Positions 1 through 7,316 of a stretch of 64,000 bases of DNA are shown piece by piece (position 1 is the stretch's first letter; every line of letters begins with the position of its first letter). A program made the translations under genes and the position numbers. Location of the stretch: contig OZ242200.1 in assembly GCA_965205995.1 (NCBI GenBank), positions 2,728,001 to 2,792,000 on the forward strand. Direction: 5' to 3'. The notes beneath the pieces are model-generated. The model worked only from the letters and a program-made list of their open reading frames with translations, was not told where the DNA came from and did not search any database. Source of the stretch: MPNO01 sp965205995. Its GTDB lineage: Bacteria > Pseudomonadota > Alphaproteobacteria > MPNO01.

Positions 1-1449
1 CCCCGCCGACCGGGGTATCAGGATGCGCCCGATCCCGAGCTTTTCGGCGAGACGGACGGCATGCACCGGCGCCGCGCCGCCGAAGGCGATCAAGGTGCGG
101 TCGCCGAGCGTCTTGCCGCGTTCGACCGCATGCACCCGGGCCGCGTTCGCCATGTTCTCGACCACCACCTCGGCGATGCCGTGCGCGCCGTCGAGCGCGT
201 CGAGACCGAGCGCGCTCCCTGGCCCCGCCTCGATCGCCATCCTGGCGGCATCGGCGTCGAGCGTGATGGTGCCGCCGGCGAAGCCTTGCGCGTCGATCCA
301 GCCGAGCGTCACATCGGCGTCGGTCACGGTGGGCTCGGTGCCGCCTTGCGAATAGCAGGCCGGGCCGGGGTCGGAGCCCGCGCTTTCCGGGCCGACGGTG
401 AGCCGGCCCATCGCGTCGATGCGCGCGATCGACCCGCCGCCAGCGCCGATCTCGACCATCTCGATCACCGGGATGCGGAGCGGCAGGCCGCTGCCCTTGA
501 GAAAGCGGTACTCGCGGGCGACCTCGAAGCTGCGCGAGGCCTGCGGCTCGCCGTCGTCGATCAGGCAGATCTTGGCCGTGGTGCCGCCCATGTCGAAGGA
601 GAGAACCCGGTCGAGGGCGCACTGCCTGGCGATATGGGCGGCGAGGATCGCACCGCCCGCCGGACCGGATTCGACGAGCCGGATGGGGAATCGCCGCCCG
701 GTCTCGGGCCGCGCCAGCCCGCCGCCCGAGGTCATCAGATAGAGCGGGCAGAGAAACCCGAGCCCGGCCAGCGCCTGTTCCAGCCTGGCGATATAGCCCG
801 CCATCAAGGGCTGGACATAGGCGTTGGCGGCCGCCGTCGACCAGCGCTCGAATTCGCGAATCTCGGGCGAGACCTCGGAGGACAGCGAGATCGAGAGATC
901 GGGCATTTCCCGGGTCAGGCGGTCGCGCACCGCGCGCTCGTGGCGCCCGTCGACATAGGCGTGGAGGAAACCCACCGCCACCGCCTCGACCGCCTCCTCC
1001 CTCAGCGTCTCGACAACGGGGCCGAGCGCGTCGATATCGAGCGGGATCAGCACGTTGCCGCTTGCGTCGATCCGCTCCGTCACGCCGATCCGCAAATGGC
1101 GCGGCACCAACGGCGCGGGCCGGTCCATGTAGATGTCGTATTGCTCGAACCGGTTCTCGAACGCCATCTCGACCACGTCCCGGAACCCTTCGGTCACCAG
1201 GAGGGCGGTTCTCGCGCCGCCGCGCTGGATGATCGCGTTGGTGGCGAGCGTGGTGCCGTGGATGACAAGGTCGAACGCGCCGGGGGAAAGGCCGGTCGCG
1301 GCAAGCGCGCGCCCGATGCCGGCGAGCACGCCCTCCTCCGGCGCCTGCTTGGTGGTCAGCACCTTGGTCGTCGCAAGCTCGCCGTCATGTTCGACGGCGA
1401 TATCGGTGAACGTACCGCCGACATCGGCGGCGAGCCTCGCACGCGGCAT
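1..1449 (-). CDS. Hydantoinase A/oxoprolinase-family protein (HyuA-type), 3' end beyond window
   Basis: Reading leftward from an ATG, the protein begins MPRARLAADVGGTFTD, the N-terminal phosphate-binding motif of HyuA-type ATPase subunits, at residues 9-16. It continues through the family motifs IHGTTLATNA, FDMGGTTAK and EIGAGGGSIA without a stop to the window edge. About 483 residues are present of the usual 690 or so, so the C-terminus and any HyuB partner lie outside. Members of the family (N-methylhydantoinase, 5-oxoprolinase, acetone and acetophenone carboxylases) use ATP to activate an amide or ketone oxygen. Which substrate applies here cannot be decided. The gene is divergent from the ThDP enzyme that starts 151 bases away, so the two may share a control region. 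Confidence 0.93.
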   Translation of the reverse strand, partial: MPRARLAADVGGTFTDIAVEHDGELATTKVLTTKQAPEEGVLAGIGRALAATGLSPGAFDLVIHGTTLATNAIIQRGGARTALLVTEGFRDVVEMAFENRFEQYDIYMDRPAPLVPRHLRIGVTERIDASGNVLIPLDIDALGPVVETLREEAVEAVAVGFLHAYVDGRHERAVRDRLTREMPDLSISLSSEVSPEIREFERWSTAAANAYVQPLMAGYIARLEQALAGLGFLCPLYLMTSGGGLARPETGRRFPIRLVESGPAGGAILAAHIARQCALDRVLSFDMGGTTAKICLIDDGEPQASRSFEVAREYRFLKGSGLPLRIPVIEMVEIGAGGGSIARIDAMGRLTVGPESAGSDPGPACYSQGGTEPTVTDADVTLGWIDAQGFAGGTITLDADAARMAIEAGPGSALGLDALDGAHGIAEVVVENMANAARVHAVERGKTLGDRTLIAFGGAAPVHAVRLAEKLGIGRILIPRSAG

Positions 1450-1600
1450 CCGCTGAACCCCTCCGCCAGCCGGGCGGCGCGGCGGAGTGTAGCGATTGAC
1501 GCCCGTCTCTCCCAACCGCCGATCGCCAGGTTGGCGGCGGGCGGCAAAGCGTTCATTCTCCATCCGGGCAAGCGATGCCCGATCGAGAGGGAAAGGCGCG

Positions 1601-3298
1601 ATGAAGAACAAATTGGACGGCGGCGAAGCGGTGGTGCAGGCGTTCCGCTGCCTGGACATGGATTATGTGATGGCCTCTCCGGGCTCGGAATGGGGTGCCG
1701 TCTGGGAGGCGTTCGCGCGTCAGAAGGTGTCGAACTCGCCGGGTCCGGTCTATTTCAGCTGCGCGCACGAGACCCTCGCGGTCGACCTCGCCATCGGCTA
1801 CACCGGCTATACCGGACGCATGCAGGGGGTGATGCTGCATACCGGCGTCGGGCTGCTGCAGGGCTCGATGGGGATCGACGCGGCCCAGCGCCAGGGAATC
1901 CCGATGGTGGTGGTCGCCGGCGAGGCGCTGACCTATGGCGAGCAGCAAGGGTTCCACCCGGGCCCGCAATGGCTGTCCAGCCTGAGCGTGGTCGGCGGGC
2001 CGCACAGCCTCGCCGCGCCGCTGGTCAAGTGGTCGAACCAGGCGTCGAGCCCGGCGACCCTGTTCGAGCAGCTCATCCGCGCCGGCGAGATGGCGCAGCG
2101 CACGCCGCAGGGGCCGACCTTCATGACCGTGCCGATCGAGACCCAGCTCGCGGACTGGACGCCGCCGGACCAGATCCGCGACGTGCCGCGAGCGCCCAGG
2201 CTGCAACCCTCGGCGGCCGACATCGAGGCGGTCGCCGATTTGCTGGCCGCCGCCAAGCGGCCGGCGATCGTCGCCGAAGGGTCGGGCCGCGACCCGGAAG
2301 CCTTCGACGCCCTGATCGCCCTCGCCGAGATGCTGGCGATCCCGGTGCTCGATGCGTCGTGGTCGGATTACAGCAATTTCCCGGGCGACCACAGCCTGTT
2401 CCAGGGGGTGGGTCAGCCGGACTGGCTCGACGAGGCCGATCTGGTGCTGACGCTTTGCGCGCGCGCGCCGTGGAACCCGCCGGGCAGGCGGCCGAAGCGG
2501 GCGCATATCGTCGCCATCGGCGACACGCCGTTCCGCACCGAGATGGTGTACCAGAACATCCAGGCCGACCGTTTCCTCGAAGGCGATTGCACGGCGACGC
2601 TCCGCCTGCTCGGCGAGGCGGTGCGCGCGGCCGGCCCGGCGAACGGCGCGGTCGAGGAGCGCGCGGCGCACTGGGCGGAGGCGCATCAGAAGCTGGCCGC
2701 CGCCGACCGCGAAATCGTCGGACAGGCGCGGGCCAAGAAGGCGATCGATCCGATCGTCCTGTTCGACGAGCTCGGCAAGGCGATGCCCGACGATGCGATC
2801 TATGCCGACGAGACCATCACCCACCGCCAGCGCCTGATGCGCCACCGCCCTTACAAGGGGTCGCGGAGCTATTACCGCGTCGCCGGCGGGCTCGGCCAGG
2901 GGCTGGGCGTGGCGCTCGGCCTCAAGCTCGCCGCCAGGGACCGGCCCGTGGTCGGCGTGATCGGCGACGGCTCGTTCATGTACAACCCGGTGATCCAGAG
3001 CCTCGCGCTGTCGTCGCATGCGGAGCTGCCGATCCTGATCGTGGTGGTCAACAACACCGGCTACTCGGCGATGGCGAAGGAGCACCGCAATTTCTACCCG
3101 GACGGTGTCGCCGCCGAGAACGATCTGTTCTACGGCCGGATGATCACCGATCTCGACTATGCCGAGCTGGTCCGCCCGTTCGACGGCTTCGGGCAGCGGG
3201 TCGACGACCCGGCCGCGCTTCCCGCGGCAATCGAGGCCGGGCTCGCCGCCACCCGCGACGGCAAGACGGCGATCCTCAACGTCATGGTCGACAACTAG
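1601..3298 (+). CDS. Thiamine diphosphate-dependent enzyme, acetolactate synthase/benzoylformate decarboxylase-like
   Basis: The 565-residue protein has the three-domain layout of the acetolactate synthase superfamily. The N-terminal pyrimidine-binding domain contains the AHETLAVDLAIGY segment carrying the glutamate expected to activate the cofactor. The C-terminal diphosphate-binding domain has a GDGSF...VVNN motif starting near residue 455, the metal/ThDP-binding signature. I chose the ATG at 1601 because a purine-rich GAGAGGGAAAGG stretch lies just upstream; the frame stays open further upstream, but that part looks non-coding. The reaction is probably decarboxylation or carboligation of a 2-oxo acid; the substrate is unknown. 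It is divergent from a HyuA gene. Its TAG stop lies inside the arm of a long inverted repeat, so the extreme C-terminus may have been reshaped by that element. Confidence 0.9.
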   Translation: MKNKLDGGEAVVQAFRCLDMDYVMASPGSEWGAVWEAFARQKVSNSPGPVYFSCAHETLAVDLAIGYTGYTGRMQGVMLHTGVGLLQGSMGIDAAQRQGIPMVVVAGEALTYGEQQGFHPGPQWLSSLSVVGGPHSLAAPLVKWSNQASSPATLFEQLIRAGEMAQRTPQGPTFMTVPIETQLADWTPPDQIRDVPRAPRLQPSAADIEAVADLLAAAKRPAIVAEGSGRDPEAFDALIALAEMLAIPVLDASWSDYSNFPGDHSLFQGVGQPDWLDEADLVLTLCARAPWNPPGRRPKRAHIVAIGDTPFRTEMVYQNIQADRFLEGDCTATLRLLGEAVRAAGPANGAVEERAAHWAEAHQKLAAADREIVGQARAKKAIDPIVLFDELGKAMPDDAIYADETITHRQRLMRHRPYKGSRSYYRVAGGLGQGLGVALGLKLAARDRPVVGVIGDGSFMYNPVIQSLALSSHAELPILIVVVNNTGYSAMAKEHRNFYPDGVAAENDLFYGRMITDLDYAELVRPFDGFGQRVDDPAALPAAIEAGLAATRDGKTAILNVMVDN

Positions 3299-3565
3299 CC
3301 CGCATTTCTCACCAGGGTCACGGCCTGCGTCGCGCCCAGGCGCCCGCTCCGCCAGGAGCGGGCCGAAGAGCGTAGCGGGGACTACGGTTGAGGCCCGCGA
3401 CGAAGCGGGCGGGCGCCTGGGCGCGACCCGGAGGGCGGCGCTGTCCGGCCGACAGGGTGCGTCGAGGCGCTTGCCCGATGTCCCCGCATCGCGCCGCGCG
3501 CCTCTCCTGCCCTGTCGGCCGGACGGCGCCGCGCAGACCATGACCCTGGTGAGAAATGCGGGCTA
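3296..3565. repeat. 270-bp nested inverted-repeat element between convergent genes
   Basis: The ends are perfect 25-bp inverted repeats (3296-3320 and 3541-3565), and imperfect pairing continues inward for about 15 more bases. Inside are two further stems: a perfect 19-bp pair (3329-3347 with 3409-3427) and a 22-bp pair with one mismatch (3436-3457 with 3510-3531). The left end contains the TAG stop codon of the ThDP enzyme. The element fills almost the whole gap between two convergent genes and could act as a bidirectional terminator or be a miniature inverted-repeat element. No protein-coding potential is seen. Confidence 0.8.
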
Positions 3566-3588
3566 GCGCCCTTCGATACGCCGCGCGG

Positions 3589-4713
3589 TCAGCCCCAGAC
3601 CCACCCGGCGACCTCCGCCACCAGGGTGAGCTTGGCCGCCTGGTCGGCGGCATCGAGCCCGGTGCCGACGATGTCGCCGGCGAAACCGCATTGCGGCGAC
3701 AGGCACAGGCGTTCGACGGGGACGTAGCGGCTCGCCTCCTCGATCCGGCGTTCGAGCGCGCCCGCGTCCTCGAGCCCGCGGATCTTGGTCGAGACCAGCC
3801 CGAGCACGACGACCTTGCCGTCGGGCAGTTCGGCCAGCGGCTCGAACCCGCCGGCGCGCGGCGAATCGTATTCGAGGAAATAGAAGCGGATCGGCAGGTC
3901 GCGGAACAGCCGCGCCGCCACGTCGTCATAGCCGCCCTCGGCCTGCCACGCGCCGGCCTTGTTGCCGCGGCAGAGATGCAGGCCGAGCGCGATATCGGCT
4001 GGCGTGCGCCGGGCGACCTCGGCGATGATCTCGATATAGAGGTCGAGCAGGCCGCGCCAGTCATCGCCCCGCTCCTCCAGCCCGCGCCGGATCTTCGGGT
4101 CGCCGAACTTGGCGATCGAGGTCTCGTCGAACTGGATATAGCGGCAGCCGGCGTCATGCAGCGCGGCAATCTCCTTGCGGTAGGCGTCGATGACATCGGC
4201 CCAGAAGGAGTCGAGATCGGGATAGGCGGCGCGGTCGATATTTCCGCGCCCGGCGCGGAAATGGATGTGGCACGGCCCCGGCAGGGTCATCTTGGGCACG
4301 CAGCCCGCGGGCGCGACGGATGCGAGGAAGGCAAAATCCGCGACATTGGCCGGGCCGTCCCAGGTCAGCCGGTCCTCGACGATCGAGACATTGGCGTCCG
4401 AAATCTCGCCCGCCCGGTTGGTGTAGCGCCAGTTGGGATCGTCGGTGCGCGCGGTCTTCAAGCCGCCGAACACCGCGGTGCCGAAGCTGTCGGTGTAGCT
4501 GCGCCGGCGGAACTCGCCGTCGGTCACCGAGCGCAGCCCGAGCCCGGCCTGAAGCGCGACGGCCTTTTCGATCTCGGAATCCTCGACCGCGCGCAGCCCG
4601 GCATCGTCGATCCGCCCGGCCGAGTGCTCCTCCCTGGCGGCGAGCACCGCGCTCGGCCGGACAAGGCTGCCGATATGCTCGGCGCGAAACGGCGGGTCGA
4701 TGGGGAATGCCAT
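3589..4713 (-). CDS. MetE catalytic-domain protein (cobalamin-independent methionine synthase family), standalone
   Basis: The 374-residue protein corresponds to only the C-terminal catalytic barrel of MetE. The zinc ligands are visible: H246 and C248 in GLHLCRGN, E281 in FLEYDSPR and C342 in SPQCGF. Full MetE is about twice as long, so this is one of the short family members (YxjG/YxjH-like), which transfer methyl groups from a donor that is often not methyl-tetrahydrofolate to a thiol. The ATG is preceded by GGAG at suitable distance. A paralogue with the same ligand pattern lies at 41157-42275. The upstream neighbour is divergent and the downstream gene convergent, so it is transcribed alone. 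Fold certain, substrate unknown. Confidence 0.88.
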   Translation of the reverse strand: MAFPIDPPFRAEHIGSLVRPSAVLAAREEHSAGRIDDAGLRAVEDSEIEKAVALQAGLGLRSVTDGEFRRRSYTDSFGTAVFGGLKTARTDDPNWRYTNRAGEISDANVSIVEDRLTWDGPANVADFAFLASVAPAGCVPKMTLPGPCHIHFRAGRGNIDRAAYPDLDSFWADVIDAYRKEIAALHDAGCRYIQFDETSIAKFGDPKIRRGLEERGDDWRGLLDLYIEIIAEVARRTPADIALGLHLCRGNKAGAWQAEGGYDDVAARLFRDLPIRFYFLEYDSPRAGGFEPLAELPDGKVVVLGLVSTKIRGLEDAGALERRIEEASRYVPVERLCLSPQCGFAGDIVGTGLDAADQAAKLTLVAEVAGWVWG

Positions 4714-4817
4714 TTGGGGACTCCATCCAGGGTAGAGCTCCGATCATGCCCGACCGGCCGCACCGTGACGAGCAGCGGACGAGACGGCTCGCGCTCTTCC
4801 CGCGCGGCGTCCCCCTT

Positions 4818-4907
4818 GTCACCCCGGGCTTGACCCGGGGCCCAGGGCCACGGATCGGGACGGTTGCCCTGGGCCCCGGCTCTCCGCTGCGCTCCGGCCG
4901 GGGTGAC
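4818..4907. repeat. Alphaproteobacterial-type palindromic intergenic repeat
   Basis: This stretch begins GTCACCCCGGGCTTGACC and ends CTCCGGCCGGGGTGAC. The ends are inverted copies, and the inner blocks GGGGCCCAGGG and CCCTGGGCCCC also pair, giving one long imperfect hairpin. It lies between the divergent MetE-core and PqqC-like genes. Elements of this form are scattered through many alphaproteobacterial genomes; a role is not evident. Confidence 0.75.
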
Positions 4908-4984
4908 GGCTGGGCAATCGTCCGCATTCACACGAGCCCCGCCTTGCGCCACATTGGGGCGGCGCGGCTCAGCGGAGGGAAGGC

Positions 4985-5665
4985 ATGAGCAGGGAATCGG
5001 CGGTCGAACGGCTGGATGCGGAAATGGAGGATTTCGTCGGGCGCTGCCTGATCTTTCCGGCGGATGCCTGGACGCCCAACCGCTGCCGCGCCTGGGTGCT
5101 GCAGCACCGGCTGAACTCGCGCCAGCGCAACTCGGTGCTCAAGCTCAAGACCGCGACCAACTGCCCGGTCTGGGAGATCAAGCTCGACATCATCCACGCG
5201 TGTACGCAGGAGATCGTCGCCGATCACGAGTTCGGCGGCGGCGCGCCGCACTGGCGGATCCTCGAGGATCTCGGCGTGCGCATCGGGATGGACCGCGCCG
5301 ACATAGAGGCCGCCAAGCCGACGCCGACCACCCAGCTCTGCTGGGACGCCTGGATGGGGCTGATGGCGAATTGCCACTGGCTGCTCGGGCTGATCGCCAA
5401 CACGTGCTCGGAACGGGTCAACGTGCCGGGCTATGGCACGGGCGAGGCGCGCGAGCGCGGCTGGAACGCGATGGTCGGCGGGTGCTGGCGCGAGATCTGG
5501 GGCTTGAGCAAAGAGGACGTGGAACACGGTCGCCGAATACGCCGACGAGCTCAATCTGGAGGACGAGGTGGTAGACGGGCCTACGCCCGCCGCAAGGCCT
5601 CGTCGGTGTGGGAGACCTATTTCAACGGCATCTGCCATCTCGGCGACGCCATGGACGCGGAGTGA
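4985..5665 (+). CDS. PqqC/TenA-like (heme-oxygenase-like fold) protein with a compensated frameshift
   Basis: The 226-residue, largely helical protein resembles the PqqC/TenA superfamily, which includes iron-dependent redox enzymes. Candidate metal or active-site residues lie in IIHACTQEIVADHEFGGG and APHWRI near the middle. The ATG follows GGAGGGAAGGC, a strong ribosome-binding site. Codons covering 5528-5581 read as arginine/glycine-rich sequence (GRRIRRRAQSGGRGG...). The +1 frame over exactly that stretch gives VAEYADELNLEDEVVDGP, a far more natural acidic helix. Before and after it the annotated frame looks right, ending ASSVWETYFNGICHLGDA. One base gained and one lost would explain this, either as real mutations or as sequencing errors. 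Aspartate dehydrogenase starts five bases downstream, so the two are probably one transcript. Confidence 0.8.
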   Translation: MSRESAVERLDAEMEDFVGRCLIFPADAWTPNRCRAWVLQHRLNSRQRNSVLKLKTATNCPVWEIKLDIIHACTQEIVADHEFGGGAPHWRILEDLGVRIGMDRADIEAAKPTPTTQLCWDAWMGLMANCHWLLGLIANTCSERVNVPGYGTGEARERGWNAMVGGCWREIWGLSKEDVEHGRRIRRRAQSGGRGGRRAYARRKASSVWETYFNGICHLGDAMDAE

Positions 5666-5670
5666 CCGGG

Positions 5671-6477
5671 ATGCGGCTCGCGCTGATCGGCTACGGCGCC
5701 ATCGGCCAGGCGATCGCCGCCCGGCTGCGCGAACGGGACGAGCTCGGCCTGCTCGCCGGCATCCTCCTGCGCTCGCCGCCCAAGGCCGATCCGGGGGTGC
5801 CCGTGTGGTACGGCGTCGATGCGCTGATCGCCGCCCGGCCCGATATCGTCATCGAGGCGGCGGGTCACGAGGCGCTCAGGACGCTCGGGCCCGCCATCGT
5901 CGCCTCGGGATCGGACCTCATCGTCGCAGCGGTCGGCGCGCTGGCAGACGAGGAATTCGCCGCCGAGCTGCGCCAAGCCTCGCGCGACGGCGGGGCGGTG
6001 ATCGTGCCGGCGGGCGCGGTGGCCGGGCTCGACGGGCTGGTCGCGGCGCGGAGCGCCGGGCTGGAGCGGGTGACCTACTCCTCCCACAAGCCGCCGCATG
6101 CCTGGCGCGGCACGCGCGCGGAAGAGGTCATCGACCTCGACCACGAAGAGGACGAAATCGTCTTCTTCACCGGCAGCGCCCGCGAGGCGGCGCTGCACTA
6201 CCCGCAGAATGCCAATGTCGGGGCCGCGGTCTCGATCGCCGGGCTCGGCCTCGACGAAACCCGGGTCAGGCTGATCTCGTCCCGCAAGGTCGACGACCCG
6301 CTCGGCGTGATCGAGGCCTCGGGCGCGTTCGGCAGCTTCCGCTTCGAATGCCTGGCGAAGGCCTCGCCGTCGAACCCCAAGACGTCGGCGATCACCGCCG
6401 ACAGCCTGCTCCAATGCGCCCGCCTCGGGATCGGCATCCCCGCCTTCGGCGTCAGACCCCCGGGCAGGTCGAGGTGA
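5671..6477 (+). CDS. nadX: L-aspartate dehydrogenase family protein
   Basis: This 268-residue NAD(P)-binding protein starts MRLALIGYGAIGQAIAARL, a Rossmann GxGxxG motif. It carries the family hallmarks YPQNANVGAA (catalytic-histidine region varies in the family) and NPKTSAITADS near the C-terminus. Aspartate dehydrogenases interconvert L-aspartate and iminoaspartate/oxaloacetate with ammonia. In catabolic clusters, homologues may act on other amino acids. The ATG immediately follows GACCGGG after the stop of the PqqC-like gene, five bases away, suggesting translational coupling. Its 3' end overlaps the 3' end of the convergent SDR gene by 26 bases. Family assignment is firm; true substrate is an inference. 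Confidence 0.83.
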   Translation: MRLALIGYGAIGQAIAARLRERDELGLLAGILLRSPPKADPGVPVWYGVDALIAARPDIVIEAAGHEALRTLGPAIVASGSDLIVAAVGALADEEFAAELRQASRDGGAVIVPAGAVAGLDGLVAARSAGLERVTYSSHKPPHAWRGTRAEEVIDLDHEEDEIVFFTGSAREAALHYPQNANVGAAVSIAGLGLDETRVRLISSRKVDDPLGVIEASGAFGSFRFECLAKASPSNPKTSAITADSLLQCARLGIGIPAFGVRPPGRSR

Positions 6478-7294
6478 CGCCGCCGTCGACGACCAGGGTC
6501 TGGCCGGTGACGTAGGAGGCTTCGTCGGAGGCCAGATAGAGCGAGGCATAGGCCACGTCCCAGCCGGTCCCCATCCGCCCGAGCGGGACGATGGCGTCGC
6601 GCGCCTTGCCGTATTCCTCGGCCGAGGTGTAGCCCTTGTAGGCGTAAGACGGCTTGCCCTTGACGTCGCGCCGGGTGAACGGGGTGTCCATATAGCCGGG
6701 CAGCACGCAGTTGGCGCGGATCTGCTTCGGCGCGTATTGCAGGGCGATGTTCCGGGTGAACTCGTTGAGCGCGCCCTTGCCGGTGGCGTAGGTGGTCATC
6801 GGCACGTTGAGATGGCGGATGCCGCCGATCGACGAGATGTTGACGATCGACCCGCCGCCTTGCGCCTCCATGATCGGGACCACCGCCTTGCAGGTGAGAA
6901 AGGCCGAGGTGACGTTGATGTCGAAGGTCTCATACCAGTCCTCGACGGTGACCGTCGGCAGCGCGCGCCCCGGCCCGACCCCGCCGACATTGTTGTGCAG
7001 GATGTCGATGCGCCCATAGGCCTTCATGCAGGCCTCGACCATCGCCGCCACCGAATCCGGCTCGGTCACGTCGGCCGCCCAGGCCACAGCCTCGCCGCCC
7101 TCTTCCCCGATGATGCCTGCGGTCTCCTGCGCGGCCTCGATATTGATGTCGACCGCGAACACCTTCGCGCCCTCGCGGCCGTAGACCACCGCGGTCGCCT
7201 TGCCGTTGCCCCAGCCCGGCCCGACCGCGCCGGCGCCGGTCACCAGCGCGACCTTGCCCGCGAGGCGGTCGCCCCGCTTCACCTCTTCCGACAT
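6452..7294 (-). CDS. Short-chain dehydrogenase/reductase (SDR)
   Basis: The 280-residue protein has the SDR nucleotide motif TGAGAVGPGWGNG near the N-terminus, HNNVGG after it, serine in NISSIGG and the catalytic YATGK. It ends in the typical DEASYVTGQTLVVDGG. The chosen ATG follows GAGAGGGGTTGCG. The frame is open further upstream, but that extension is arginine-rich non-coding sequence. It lies 22 bases after the stop of the zinc-ribbon HyuB, so it is probably the last gene of the operon hyuA (9545) - hyuB (7317) - SDR. It may oxidise or reduce an alcohol/ketone linked to the HyuAB reaction; that link is inference. Confidence 0.9.
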   Translation of the reverse strand: MSEEVKRGDRLAGKVALVTGAGAVGPGWGNGKATAVVYGREGAKVFAVDINIEAAQETAGIIGEEGGEAVAWAADVTEPDSVAAMVEACMKAYGRIDILHNNVGGVGPGRALPTVTVEDWYETFDINVTSAFLTCKAVVPIMEAQGGGSIVNISSIGGIRHLNVPMTTYATGKGALNEFTRNIALQYAPKQIRANCVLPGYMDTPFTRRDVKGKPSYAYKGYTSAEEYGKARDAIVPLGRMGTGWDVAYASLYLASDEASYVTGQTLVVDGGVTSTCPGV

Positions 7295-7316
7295 CGCAAC
7301 CCCTCTCTTCGCAACC

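Noticed and set aside
61..3375. A 1,104-codon plus-strand open frame at the left end
   Set aside because: It is antisense to HyuA and out of frame with the ThDP enzyme; the protein is a low-complexity basic shadow with no family motif.
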